The position numbers were made by a program, and so were the translations under genes. From Paraburkholderia sacchari (GTDB taxonomy: Bacteria > Pseudomonadota > Gammaproteobacteria > Burkholderiales > Burkholderiaceae), in the NCBI RefSeq assembly GCF_000785435.2, contig NZ_JTDB02000001.1:124001-188000 (forward strand): a stretch of 64,000 nt of DNA, given 5' to 3'. The notes beneath the pieces are model-generated. The model was given only the letters and a program-made list of their open reading frames with translations. It was not told the origin of the DNA and searched no databases. Shown piece by piece: positions 43,107 to 52,414 of this stretch (within the stretch, counting starts at the first letter, position 1; each line of letters opens with the position of its first letter).

Positions 43107-44732
43107 TCAGTGGCCCACCGCGCCCGGCATTTCCTCATTGGCCGAGGCGTGCGTGCCCGGTGTCGCCACGCCTTGCAGCGGCGGCTGTAACGCGCAGGAC
43201 GCCAGGGGCTCCGGCGTGCAAGGCGCGGCTTGCGGATCGGGCAGCGGAGGCGGGCTGCCGCCGGCGATCATGCGAAACGCCACCGACATGTCGCCGGCGA
43301 GCGGCCGGTCGTCGCGATACGTTGGCACGACGCTGCGAATCTGCCCGTACAGCGTTTGCGTGTAATCCGCCCGCACGGCCGCCACGGGCTGCAGATCGTA
43401 TGCCTGAGCGGCGGCGAGCAGTTCTATGCCCAGAATCCGGCTGCTATTTTCGATCACGGCCAGCGCCTTGAGCGCGGCCGGCGTGGCATGGCACAGATGA
43501 TCCTCCTGGAGGCCCGATGTGACGCCGCCATCGAGGCTCGCCGGCGCGGCATCGCGCCGGTTCTGCGCGACCAGCGAAGCGGCCGTGTACTGCGCGATCA
43601 TGAAGCCGGAATGTGTGCCGCCCGGATAGGCGAGGAACGCGGGCAGGCCACTCACGAGCGGGTTGACGAGCCGGTCGAGACGGCGCTCCGCCATCGCCGC
43701 AACCTGAGCGACGGCGGTGGCGAGGCTATCCATCGCAAGCGCAATAGACGCGCCCACGGCGTGAGCCTGCGAGAACACGCGTGGTGCGTCGGGCGTTCCG
43801 TCGACGATGGGGTTATCCGTCGTCGACGCCAGTTCGCGGTTCACAACCTCCTCCGTGGCGGCCAATACGTCGCGCGCGGCGCCATGCACGTGCGGAATGG
43901 TGCGCATGCTGAGCGGATCCTGGGTGCGGCGCCCGAGCGCTGCCGCGAGGAGGCCGCTTTGCGCGAGCGCCGCACGCATGCGCGCGCCCACGCGGGCAAG
44001 CCCGGGCGAGACACGAAACGCGAGCGACTGCGCATCGAATGCCGCTATCTGGCCGCCAAGATTTTCGAAGCTCATCGCGGCCACCGCATCGGCCCAGTCG
44101 AGCAGGCGCTGCGCGCGCTCCAGCGCCAGCGCGGCGAGGCCCGTCACGCAAGGCGTGCCGTTCACCAGGCTCAAACCTTCCTTCGCTTCGAGCGCGAGCG
44201 GCGCGAGCCCAAGGCGTTCGAGCGCCTCGGCGCCGCCCAAACGCTCGCCGCGCCAGCGCACGTGACCCGCGCCCACGCACACGAGCGCGATATGCGCCAT
44301 ATGGCTCAGATAGCCCACCGAGCCGAAGGCCGGCACTTCGGGCAGGCAATCGGCTTCGAGCAACGCGGCGAGTTGCGCGACGATCTCGACGCGCACGCCC
44401 GAACCGCCATGTGCGTAGTTGTTGATCGCGGCAGCCATGATCGCGCGGGTCTCCTCCTTGCCAAGCGGAGCGCCCACGCCCACTGCATGACTCATGAGGA
44501 TGTTGTGCGACAACTCATGTTGCTGAGCGGGAGACACCACTACGTCGCAAAGCGCGCCTACGCCCGTGTTCACGCCATAGGCGCGAATGCCGCGTGCAAC
44601 TATCTGTTCGACGATGGCGCGCGCGCCGCGAATGCGCGCCTCGGTCCCGGGCGAAAGCTGCAAGGGCGCGCCCGCCGCGACGGCGGCAATCTCACGCCAG
44701 ACGAGCGGAGCTTCGGAACGGATGACTGTCAT
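43107..44732 (-). CDS. Histidine ammonia-lyase homologue without the MIO-forming triad
   Basis: 541 residues from ATG 44732. The aromatic-lyase fold is clear: AYGVNTGVGALCDV (51-64), HNILMSHAVGVGAPLG, STTDNPIVDG, GLQEDHLCHATPA. The block that should read GSVGASGD is GSVGYLSH at 137-144, so Ala-Ser-Gly, which cyclises to the electrophile MIO, is replaced by Tyr-Leu-Ser. The usual Tyr of the QDPYS motif is Leu (QDPLSM). The extra tail of about 45 residues is Pro/Ala-rich. Hence HAL activity by the known mechanism is not expected. The gene sits after an amino-acid ABC transporter, so a related amino-acid or amine reaction is likely. Confidence 0.85.
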   Translation of the reverse strand: MTVIRSEAPLVWREIAAVAAGAPLQLSPGTEARIRGARAIVEQIVARGIRAYGVNTGVGALCDVVVSPAQQHELSHNILMSHAVGVGAPLGKEETRAIMAAAINNYAHGGSGVRVEIVAQLAALLEADCLPEVPAFGSVGYLSHMAHIALVCVGAGHVRWRGERLGGAEALERLGLAPLALEAKEGLSLVNGTPCVTGLAALALERAQRLLDWADAVAAMSFENLGGQIAAFDAQSLAFRVSPGLARVGARMRAALAQSGLLAAALGRRTQDPLSMRTIPHVHGAARDVLAATEEVVNRELASTTDNPIVDGTPDAPRVFSQAHAVGASIALAMDSLATAVAQVAAMAERRLDRLVNPLVSGLPAFLAYPGGTHSGFMIAQYTAASLVAQNRRDAAPASLDGGVTSGLQEDHLCHATPAALKALAVIENSSRILGIELLAAAQAYDLQPVAAVRADYTQTLYGQIRSVVPTYRDDRPLAGDMSVAFRMIAGGSPPPLPDPQAAPCTPEPLASCALQPPLQGVATPGTHASANEEMPGAVGH

Positions 44733-44797
44733 GTCGATCTCTGCGGAAAGCCAAGGTTATGTGCCGGCCCGTGGCACACGCCAGGGGCCGCACTCGA

Positions 44798-45589
44798 TCA
44801 GTGTGCGTTTCTGTCCTGGTGGCTGGACACGAACTGGCGGAAGCGTTCGGACTTCAGCTCGCCGAAGACTTCCTGAGGGGTGCCATCCGCATCGACACGC
44901 CCCTGGTGCAAAAACATCACGCGATTGGACACGTGCTTCGCAAAGCCCATCTCATGCGTGACAACGAGCATCGTGCGGCCTTCTTCGGCGAGTGCGCGCA
45001 TCACGCGAAGCACTTCGCCCACAAGCTCGGGATCGAGCGCCGAGGTCGGCTCGTCGAAGAGCATGACCTTCGGATGCATGGCGAGCGCACGGGCGATCGC
45101 GACGCGCTGCTGCTGGCCGCCCGAGAGGTGCGCCGGGTAGTGGCCGCGCTTGTCGGCGAGACCCACTTTCGCGAGCAGCGCTTCGGCTTCTTCCGCCGCT
45201 TCGGCGCGGCTGCGCTTGAGCACGCGCATCGGCCCTTCAACCAGGTTCTCCATCACGGTCATATGCGACCACAGATTGAAGTTCTGAAACACCATGCCAA
45301 GGCGCGAGCGCACGCGGTCCACCTGACGGCGATCCTCGGGCTGCAGCTTGCCGTCGCGGCGGCGCTTCATCTTCAGCGTCTCGCCTTCCAGCTCGACGGT
45401 GCCGTCATCGGGCATCTCCAGCAGGTTCAGGCAGCGCAGAAACGTGCTCTTGCCCGAGCCGCTCGCGCCAAGAATCGAAATGACGTCGCCCTGATGGGCG
45501 TCGAGCGAGATGCCCTTGAGCACATGGTGATCGCCGAAGGACTTGTGAATGTTCTTGACGGACAGGGCGACCGGTGCGGCTGCATTCAT
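44798..45589 (-). CDS. Polar amino-acid ABC transporter ATPase (HisP/GlnQ type)
   Basis: 263 residues. Walker [11 protein letters not shown]-loop [13 protein letters not shown], signature [15 protein letters not shown], Walker [16 protein letters not shown] and H-loop [15 protein letters not shown]. Drives histidine-type uptake through the two permeases encoded upstream. The next start (lyase) is 65 bp downstream. Confidence 0.94.
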   Translation of the reverse strand: MNAAAPVALSVKNIHKSFGDHHVLKGISLDAHQGDVISILGASGSGKSTFLRCLNLLEMPDDGTVELEGETLKMKRRRDGKLQPEDRRQVDRVRSRLGMVFQNFNLWSHMTVMENLVEGPMRVLKRSRAEAAEEAEALLAKVGLADKRGHYPAHLSGGQQQRVAIARALAMHPKVMLFDEPTSALDPELVGEVLRVMRALAEEGRTMLVVTHEMGFAKHVSNRVMFLHQGRVDADGTPQEVFGELKSERFRQFVSSHQDRNAH

Positions 45590-45623
45590 GAGTAACTCCT
45601 GATAAGGCGGGTATGGCTGCCGG

Positions 45624-46370
45624 TCACGAGGCGGCGCGATGGGATTCGAGTGTCGTCAGCTTGCGCGCGGGCACGCTGGGCGCTGGACCCAGATGGCGCG
45701 AGAGGCGCTTTTCGACGAGACCGATGAGACGCACGACGAAGAAGTTCAGCGCGAGGTAAATCAGCGCGGCACAGGTGAACACCTCCGTGGTCCGATAGGT
45801 CTGCTGGATGATCTGCTGGGCGACGCCCGTGACTTCCCAAACCGTAACGAGGCTCGCAAGCGCCGTGGACTTCACGAGCAATACGGCTTCGGTCGAATAG
45901 GCGGGCAAGCACTGGCGCAGTGCGATGGGGCCGATCACCCGGCGCAGCAGCGCGATGCCGGACAGACCGATCGAATAACCGGCCTCGATCTGGCCCACCG
46001 GCACGGCCATCAGGCCGCCGCGAATGATCTCCGCCGTATAGCCGGCCGTGCACAGTGCAAGCGAGAGCACGGCGCACACGTAGGGTTCGCGCAGCACCGG
46101 CCACAGGAAACTCTCGCGTATCACGCCGAACTGGCCAAGCCCGTAGTAGACGAGAAACATCTGGATCAATAGCGGCGAGCCGCGGAACACGAGGATGTAA
46201 GCTCGCGCGAAGCGATTGGGCAACCAGCGCGGCGAGACGCGCATGGCCACGATCACCAGCGAGAGCAAGCCACCCAGCACCAGCGAAGCGAAGAACAGTC
46301 CGAGCGTGACCGGCACCGCAGCAATGAGCTGGCGCAGCGTATCGAAGAGAAAATCGAAGTCGATTTGCAT
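45624..46370 (-). CDS. Polar amino-acid ABC transporter permease (HisM type)
   Basis: 248 residues, about five helices ([46 protein letters not shown]). The EAA loop is in [44 protein letters not shown]. It is one of two paired permeases; 34 bp separates it from the ATPase. Confidence 0.92.
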   Translation of the reverse strand: MQIDFDFLFDTLRQLIAAVPVTLGLFFASLVLGGLLSLVIVAMRVSPRWLPNRFARAYILVFRGSPLLIQMFLVYYGLGQFGVIRESFLWPVLREPYVCAVLSLALCTAGYTAEIIRGGLMAVPVGQIEAGYSIGLSGIALLRRVIGPIALRQCLPAYSTEAVLLVKSTALASLVTVWEVTGVAQQIIQQTYRTTEVFTCAALIYLALNFFVVRLIGLVEKRLSRHLGPAPSVPARKLTTLESHRAAS

Positions 46371-46388
46371 GTCAGAACCGCCGTAACG

Positions 46389-47111
46389 TCAATTGCGCGC
46401 GAAATTGCGCTTGAAGGATCGGCCGACATGCGCTTCCGCACGGCCGAAGATGCGGTTCGACACTCCCGTCATCGCGAGGTACAGCGCGCCGCCCACGACG
46501 AAGAAAAGGAAATACTGATGCGTCGATCCGGCGGCCACCTGACTCGCGCGCAGGAGCTCTGCAAGACCCGTCACGGAAATCAGTGCGGAGTCCTTGAGAC
46601 TGAGCTGCCACACGTTGCCGATGCCCGGCAGCGCAAAGCGCAGCACTTGCGGAATGAGGATGCGGCGCGCCATGGTAAGCGCAGGCATGCCGACCGCGCG
46701 CGCGGCTTCGAGCTCGCCGCGCGAAACAGCCAGCACCGCTGCGCGATAGACCTCGGCCTGGTAGGCCCCGGAAATCAGGCCCACGGCAACCGCGCCGACC
46801 GCAAAAGGCGGCACGCCTACAAAACCGTCCGCGCCGAACCACTGCCCCACACTCGTCACGAGCGCAGACCCACCGAAGTAGAAGAGATAGATGACGAGCA
46901 ATTCGGGCACGCCGCGAAACACCGTGGTGTAGCAATCGCCGATCACGCGCAGGACGCGCAGCCGCGAAAGCTTCGCCGCCGCGACGAGTCCACCGGCCAC
47001 AGCACCAATCGCAAGCGCCGCGAGCGTGAGCACGACCGTCATGGCCGCGCCCAACAGGAGCACGCTGCCCCAGCCTTCCGATCCAAAGCCGAGCATTTCG
47101 AACATAGACAT
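46389..47111 (-). CDS. Polar amino-acid ABC transporter permease (HisQ type)
   Basis: 240 residues from ATG 47111 (MSMFEML), with GAGG 8 nt upstream; an ATG at 47129 is a weaker alternative. Helices and the FRGVPELLVIYLFYFGGSAL motif are present; the EAA loop is in YRAAVLAVSRGELEAARAVGMPALTMARRILIPQVLRFALPG. It is 18 bp from the HisM-type gene, so surely one operon. Confidence 0.92.
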   Translation of the reverse strand: MSMFEMLGFGSEGWGSVLLLGAAMTVVLTLAALAIGAVAGGLVAAAKLSRLRVLRVIGDCYTTVFRGVPELLVIYLFYFGGSALVTSVGQWFGADGFVGVPPFAVGAVAVGLISGAYQAEVYRAAVLAVSRGELEAARAVGMPALTMARRILIPQVLRFALPGIGNVWQLSLKDSALISVTGLAELLRASQVAAGSTHQYFLFFVVGGALYLAMTGVSNRIFGRAEAHVGRSFKRNFARN

Positions 47112-47190
47112 GATGACTACCTCAAGCAAACCAGACGAGGCTGGCTAAACTGGCCTTGCCCGCGGTGCGGGCAAGGGGGCCGGGAAGCGC

Positions 47191-48048
47191 TCAGGGCGTC
47201 ACATCCGTCTTGAACCACTTGATCGCGAGCTTCTTGATCGTGCCATCGGCCTGAGCGGCAACAATCGCGGTATCGAACTTCGCTTTCAGGTCGGCATCCT
47301 GCTTGCGGAACGCGAGCCCTTCGCCGGGACCCCAGATCGGTCCGGCGATTTGCGGGCCCGCCATGACGATGGAGGCGTTGGACTTGTTGTCGTTGGCGGC
47401 GTAGTAGGTGACGTCGTCGAACGAGGCGTCGATGCGGCCGTTCGCGAGATCGAGATCGCGCTGCGGCGCCGACTTGTAGACGCGAATGGATGCGACTTCC
47501 TTGAAGTTGTCGTTCACAAAGCGCGTATAAATCGTGCCCGACTGCAGGCCGATGGTCTTGCCCTTGAGCGCCTTGCGCAGCGCGTCGATGGCCGGCAGGT
47601 TGCTGCGCGCATCGGTATCGAGCTTCACCGGGCTCGCGCCGGGCGCGGTCTTCGGCAGGATCTTCGTGTCGGTCACGGCAAACGTGGCGGGAGTAGCCGC
47701 ATAGGGCTTGGAGAAGGCGAGGATCTTTTCGCGGTCAGGAGTGATCGAGATGGCATCCATCAGGACATCGAATTTCCCGGCCTGGAGCCCGGGAATCATG
47801 CCGTCCCAATCCTGCGTGACGAGATTGCACTGGAGTTGTGCGCGCGCACAAAGATTGGCGACCAGTTCCGGCTCGAAGCCACCAAGCTTGCCGCCCGGCA
47901 ACGTGAGGTTCCATGGCGCGTAACTACCGTCGAGCGCAATCGTCACTGTTTTCCACTCTTTCGCGCCAGCGCCGCCGCTCCCCAGCAGCGCAGCGCCGAT
48001 TGCCACTCCAATCAAGGACTTGACCAGTCTGGTGTACTTCGCCTGCAT
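47191..48048 (-). CDS. Histidine/lysine-arginine-ornithine-type periplasmic binding protein
   Basis: 285 residues from ATG 48048, with AAGGAG 8 nt upstream; further upstream frame is not real. Signal peptide about 1-29 (ends GGAGAKE). SBP_bac_3: TIALDGSYAPWNLTLPGGKLGGFEPELVANLCARAQLQCNLVTQDWDGMIPGLQAGKFDVLMDAISITPDREKILAFS. It shows the aromatic and acidic residues of HisJ-like proteins (YAPWN, DWDGMIPGL, MDAISIT). First gene of a six-gene operon; ligand by homology is a basic or histidine-like amino acid. Confidence 0.92.
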   Translation of the reverse strand: MQAKYTRLVKSLIGVAIGAALLGSGGAGAKEWKTVTIALDGSYAPWNLTLPGGKLGGFEPELVANLCARAQLQCNLVTQDWDGMIPGLQAGKFDVLMDAISITPDREKILAFSKPYAATPATFAVTDTKILPKTAPGASPVKLDTDARSNLPAIDALRKALKGKTIGLQSGTIYTRFVNDNFKEVASIRVYKSAPQRDLDLANGRIDASFDDVTYYAANDNKSNASIVMAGPQIAGPIWGPGEGLAFRKQDADLKAKFDTAIVAAQADGTIKKLAIKWFKTDVTP

Positions 48049-48108
48049 GTCGATACTCCTTAGTCGTGCCGTCGGGATCCTGGATGGGCAGCCTCGCCAC
48101 CCACCACA

Positions 48109-48120
48109 TTGTCTAGACAA
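48109..48120. promoter_or_regulatory. HutC/DasR-type operator palindrome
   Basis: TTGTCTAGACAA is a perfect 12-bp palindrome, 60 bp upstream of the binding-protein start. It has the GTCTAGAC core known for HutC-subfamily operators such as dre sites of DasR/NagR. The presumed regulator is encoded at the other end of the operon. Confidence 0.7.
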
Positions 48121-48174
48121 GCTTGCGGGAGCAAAAAACCGAACGCAAGCAATTTCAATTAAAAACCGGGCAAT

Positions 48175-48190
48175 CCAGGGAATATCCTGG
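48175..48190. promoter_or_regulatory. Second inverted repeat in the operon control region
   Basis: CCAGGGAATATCCTGG has 5-bp arms (CCAGG/CCTGG) around GAATAT, 55 bp upstream of the first palindrome. It may be a site for another regulator or for DNA bending; nothing more can be said. Confidence 0.4.
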
Positions 48191-48383
48191 GCATAGGGGC
48201 TGGAAGCGCCACCACATGGGCTTTGCGCGCAGCAAAGAAGCACAGGGCATGCCTTCGAATGGGGGACAGCCAAGCGGACAACGGTGCGGCGACACTTTGC
48301 ACCGCCACCGAGTTGCCTAGTTAATTTACCTGTGCGGCGCGATGCAAGCGTGCGCCGTCGTTGTCCCCGGCGAAACAGCCTCC

Positions 48384-48414
48384 ACAAAACAAAACCGGGG
48401 CTCAAGGCCCCGGT
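48384..48414 (-). terminator. Rho-independent terminator of the 48.4-51.5 kb ABC operon
   Basis: On the minus strand ACCGGGGCCTTGAGCCCCGGT (48414-48394) is followed by TTTTGTTTTG. It lies 30 bp after the stop of the ATPase gene, the last gene of the operon. The rest of 48121-48383 is the promoter side of the binding-protein operon. Confidence 0.85.
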
Positions 48415-48443
48415 CCAATCTCGCTATATGGCGCTAGCGCGCA

Positions 48444-49778
48444 TCACCCCTCAACATCCTCAAGACTAAAAATCTCCGACTGATCGTTATACGAAAAGAT
48501 CTCGCCATACCGTCCCCAATCGATCACGGTATCGAGCGTTTCTTCGGCCGCCACATCAGAGAGAAAGTCCTCGAGCTCCTGCTCGAACCGCACGCGCGGC
48601 GCGCGGTGCCCCGGACGCTCGTTGAGCACCTTCTTGATACGCGCCGCGAGCGGCACATTACGCAGCAAATGGTCGGCGAACATCAGCTTGCGCGCCTGCG
48701 TGCCCATCTCCGCGAACACGCGCGCGGGCGGCGTGAGCAGCAGGTCACCGTCGCGCACATCGGCGAAACCCAACTGTTGCAGCACCTCGGCAATCGGAAA
48801 CAAATCGTCCACTTCGAGATGCAGCGAACGCGCGATCTCGGGCATGTCGGCGCGGCCGTGATACGGCGCGGCCGCCAGCGTCTCGATCAAGCCCGCCATC
48901 AGGTTCGTCGAAACGTCGGGCAAACGGCTGCCCACTTCAAGGCGCCGTTGCGAAGCTTCGGCCGCTTCGCGCGCGGTCATCTTCGCGTAGATCTCGTCGA
49001 CGAGCTTGCGGAACGCCGGGTCCAGGCGGTTGCGCGGGTGCTTGAACGGCACCTTGATCTCGGCCACCACGCGCCCCGGATTCGACGACAACACCAGAAT
49101 GCGGTCGCACATGAACACCGCTTCTTCGATGTTATGCGTGACGATCAGCATCGACTTGATCGGCATGCGGCCTTGCGTCCACAAGTCGAGCAAATCGGTG
49201 CGCAGCGTTTCGGCGGTCAGCACGTCGAGCGCGGAGAACGGTTCGTCCATCAACAGCAACGCCGGGTCCACCACGAGCGCGCGCGCAAAACCCACGCGCT
49301 GGCGCATGCCGCCCGATAGCTCGCGCGGGTAGGCGTTTTCGAAGCCGTCCAGACCGATCAGGTCGATGGCGGCCAGCGCGCGCTCGCGGCGCTCGCGCGC
49401 GCCCACGCCCTGCGCTTCGAGGCCCGCTTCCACGTTCTGCAGCACCGTGAGCCACGGGAACAGCGCGAAGGTCTGGAACACCATCGATACGCCTTCGGCC
49501 GGCCCTTCGAGCGGCTTGCCAAGCCAGTTCACTTCGCCCGACGTGGCCTCGATCAGGCCGGAGATGATGCGCAGCAACGTGGACTTGCCCGAGCCGGAGC
49601 GGCCGAGCAGCCCGACGATTTCGCCTTCGCGCAGCGAGAGATTGACGTCGTCGAGCACGAGACGCTCGTCGTCCTTCTTCGCGAAGCCGCGCGATACGTG
49701 CTTCACGGCGAGCACTTCCTGGCCCGGCACGGGACGCATCGGCAGCAGGTCGGATGAGACGATTCTGGGATTCAGCAT
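48444..49778 (-). CDS. Nitrate/sulfonate/taurine-type ABC ATPase with AAA-associated C-terminal domain
   Basis: 444 residues. Walker A GRSGSGKST, Q-loop VFQTFALFPWLTVL, signature LSGGMRQRVGFARAL, Walker B LLLMDEPFSALD. The second part (about 300-435; NLMAGLIETLAAAPYHGRADMPEIARSL and following) is the extra AAA-associated domain seen in a Burkholderiaceae set of fused NrtD-like ATPases; it may sense ligand or nucleotide. Stop is followed by the terminator. Confidence 0.88.
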   Translation of the reverse strand: MLNPRIVSSDLLPMRPVPGQEVLAVKHVSRGFAKKDDERLVLDDVNLSLREGEIVGLLGRSGSGKSTLLRIISGLIEATSGEVNWLGKPLEGPAEGVSMVFQTFALFPWLTVLQNVEAGLEAQGVGARERRERALAAIDLIGLDGFENAYPRELSGGMRQRVGFARALVVDPALLLMDEPFSALDVLTAETLRTDLLDLWTQGRMPIKSMLIVTHNIEEAVFMCDRILVLSSNPGRVVAEIKVPFKHPRNRLDPAFRKLVDEIYAKMTAREAAEASQRRLEVGSRLPDVSTNLMAGLIETLAAAPYHGRADMPEIARSLHLEVDDLFPIAEVLQQLGFADVRDGDLLLTPPARVFAEMGTQARKLMFADHLLRNVPLAARIKKVLNERPGHRAPRVRFEQELEDFLSDVAAEETLDTVIDWGRYGEIFSYNDQSEIFSLEDVEG

Positions 49779-49791
49779 GATTTACTCCATC

Positions 49792-51543
49792 TCAATCGAG
49801 CCGCAGCCGGGACTCGGCGAACGTGTACATCGGACGCCAGAGCACGCGGTTGAACAGCGTAACGAACAGGGACATCATCGCGATGCCCAGAATGATCTTC
49901 GGGAAGTCGCCGGCGGCGGTCATCTGCGCGATATACGCGCCCAGGCCGTGCGCCTGGAGCTTCGTGTCGCCCCACTGCACGAACTCGGCCACGATGCTCG
50001 CATTCCACGCGCCGCCCGAGGCGGTAATCGCACCCGTGACGTAGTACGGGAAGATGCCCGGCAGCATCGCCTGCCGCCACCATTGCCAGCCGCGGATGCG
50101 GAAGTTCTTGGCCGCTTCCTTGTAATCGTTCGGATACGCCGTGGCGCCCGCGATCACGTTGAAGAGGATGTACCACTGCGTGCCGAGCACGATCAGCGGC
50201 GAGAGCCAGATGTCCGGGTTCAGGTGGAAGCGCACGATCACGATCACGAACACCGGGAACAGCAGATTCGCCGGAAACGCCGCGAGAAACTGCGCGAGCG
50301 GCTGCACCTTTTCGGCGAGCGCCGGACGCAGGCCGATCAGCACGCCGAGCGGCACCCAGATCACCGAAGCAATCGCGATCAGCAACACCACGCGTAACAG
50401 CGTAATGAGGCCAAGCACGAACACATGGCCGACTTCGTCGAGCGTGACGCCGGTGCGCACGAACGCGACCACGCGCCAGACCACGTAAGCGGTGAGCGCG
50501 ATCACGAACACGGCCCAGAGGATGTCACCTACGCGCGAGCGCTTCGTGAGCACCGCGCTTGCCGCAGGCATGGCCTTCGGCAGCCGGAAGCGAATCGGCA
50601 CGCGCGCGAGCGTGGCCAGCAAAAAGCCCATCGGCACGAGCAGTCGATGAATCAGATGCGTGCGGCGGATCAGGTCGAGCAGCCACGACTCGGGCGCGTC
50701 GCCCGATGCGGTGTTTTCCATGCGGAACTTGTCGGCCCACGCCACCAGCGGGCGGAACAGGAACTGGTCGTAGGCCAGGATCACCACCGTCATCGTGAGA
50801 ATCACCCAGCCCACCGCGTGCAGGTTCTTCTCCGTGATCGCCTGCGCCAGGTACGCGCCAATGCCCGGCAGCGTAATCGTGTTGTTGCCCACCGTGATCG
50901 CTTCGGAAGCCACCACGAAGAACCAGCCGCCCGACATCGACATCATCATGTTCCAGATGAGGCCCGGCATCGAGAACGGCACTTCGAGCTTCCAGAAACG
51001 CTGCCAGCCCGTGAGATGGAAACCGCGCGAGACTTCATCGAGGTCGCGCGGCACCGTGCGCAGCGACTGGTAGAAGCTGAACGTCATGTTCCAGGCCTGG
51101 CTCGTGAAGATCGCGAAGATCGCCGCGAGTTCCGCGCCCAGCACGCGCGAGGGAAACAGCGCGAGGAAGAACGTAACGGTGAACGAGATATAGCCGAGCA
51201 CCGGAACCGACTGCAGGATGTCGAGGATCGGCACCAGCACCTGGCCCGCGCGCCGGCTCTTGGCCGCGAGCGTGCCGTAGACCAGCGTGAACGTGAGCGA
51301 GGCGACCATGGCCGCGAGCATGCGCAGCGTCGTGCGCATGGCGTACTCGGGCAGGTTGGCCGGGTCGAGCGAGATCGCCTGCGTCTTGAGCGTGGCGATG
51401 GGCGCCATGGTCTCGTGAAAGCCCACCACGGCCATCGCGATCAAACAGATGATCAGCGGGAACGCCACGAAGTCCCAGCGATTGGGCAGCACGCGCCACG
51501 CCGAGGCGTTGGCCGTGCGGTTCAGGTTGAATCTGAACTCCAT
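49792..51543 (-). CDS. Fused double permease of a nitrate/sulfonate-type ABC transporter
   Basis: 583 residues, two BPD_transp_1 domains in one chain: first around residues 70-265 with VLVPILDILQSVPVLGYISF and its EAA loop GFHLTGWQRFWKLEVPFSMPGLIWN, second from about 390 with the EAA loop EAAKNFRIRGWQWWRQAMLPGIFPY. The two domains replace the usual homodimer. 13 bp before the ATPase gene. A periplasmic binding protein is not adjacent, so the ligand is not known. Confidence 0.9.
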   Translation of the reverse strand: MEFRFNLNRTANASAWRVLPNRWDFVAFPLIICLIAMAVVGFHETMAPIATLKTQAISLDPANLPEYAMRTTLRMLAAMVASLTFTLVYGTLAAKSRRAGQVLVPILDILQSVPVLGYISFTVTFFLALFPSRVLGAELAAIFAIFTSQAWNMTFSFYQSLRTVPRDLDEVSRGFHLTGWQRFWKLEVPFSMPGLIWNMMMSMSGGWFFVVASEAITVGNNTITLPGIGAYLAQAITEKNLHAVGWVILTMTVVILAYDQFLFRPLVAWADKFRMENTASGDAPESWLLDLIRRTHLIHRLLVPMGFLLATLARVPIRFRLPKAMPAASAVLTKRSRVGDILWAVFVIALTAYVVWRVVAFVRTGVTLDEVGHVFVLGLITLLRVVLLIAIASVIWVPLGVLIGLRPALAEKVQPLAQFLAAFPANLLFPVFVIVIVRFHLNPDIWLSPLIVLGTQWYILFNVIAGATAYPNDYKEAAKNFRIRGWQWWRQAMLPGIFPYYVTGAITASGGAWNASIVAEFVQWGDTKLQAHGLGAYIAQMTAAGDFPKIILGIAMMSLFVTLFNRVLWRPMYTFAESRLRLD

Positions 51544-52104
51544 CAGCAGCCTCCCGGGGCGAATAACAGGTTGAACTGATTCATGTCTTGAAGCACCAGC
51601 GTTTCTGGATGTTGCTGCTTATTTCGGCTTATTGCGGCTTGTTTGCTGCTAATTGGCTCTTATACAGCCCTTGCGCGCCACAACACCCGTGCGCGCCAGT
51701 CCGGCCAGCGCGCGGCGAGTCCCGAATGGCGGCAAGGCAAAGCGGCTGGCGCGCGCTGGCGGGCGCCGGTCGCATCGGCCTGGGCCATGCGCAACGCAAG
51801 TGGCGGCCCGTGCGCTGCGCGGCGTCGGCCGACTGCCGATGCGCGCAATGAACGGACCGTGCCGCGAGCGAAATTCGCTCACGGCGCGATGTCGGCCTTG
51901 CGCGGCGCGTGACAAAAACGCGGCTGCGCCGGGTCGACGCTAATTAGAGTGCACGAGGATTACTGCGAGACGCGCACCATCTGCCTGGCTGGCAAGACGG
52001 CGGCTGAAAGAAAGGGAGCGCGGACGTCGTGCCGGTCAGGCAGCGAAACTATTCGAAGATCGACAACTGCTACTGTCCAAGGCGTCAGCCCCTTTTGTTA
52101 AGAC
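51544..52104 (-). other. Long 5' leader of the ABC permease operon
   Basis: About 560 nt between the promoter at 52111-52140 and the permease start, without a credible gene. It holds an inverted repeat GCCG-C-GAGCGAAATTCGCTC-A-CGGC at 51861-51885 (perfect 14-bp core GAGCGAA/TTCGCTC). The length suggests RNA-level control; no known riboswitch consensus was recognised. Confidence 0.5.
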
Positions 52105-52110
52105 GGGCGA

Positions 52111-52140
52111 ATTTTAGTCACGCCCACTGCCGGAAGTCAA
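52111..52140 (-). promoter_or_regulatory. Sigma-70 promoter of the ABC permease operon
   Basis: On the minus strand TTGACT (52140-52135), an 18-bp spacer, and TAAAAT (52116-52111). Matches are 5/6 and 5/6. This is the best promoter in the region and would start transcription near 52104. Confidence 0.65.
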
Positions 52141-52414
52141 CACGATTCGCGCCGCCCGTCAAATCTCGTGCCAATGCCGCCACACGGCCACCGCACGGCC
52201 ATTCCGCCGGCATCACCGTGACTCGGGGTGAGGCACCGGACACCTCTGCTCTTATCCGGCCCTGTTTGGAGGCGATACGTAAGTTATTGCAGTCTCGTGG
52301 CCGTGGTTCATGGGGACTGACGATTGAGAAGGGCCGGACAAATGATTCAGGCGGATCGGCCGGCCGCCTCGCAGACGCACCGCAACCGGCGTGCCCGTCT
52401 GAGTACCGCCCGTG

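Noticed and set aside
51544..52140. Cobalamin, guanidine or manganese riboswitch in the ABC leader
   Set aside because: None of the conserved boxes known to me could be found on the minus strand; only the leader length is suggestive.
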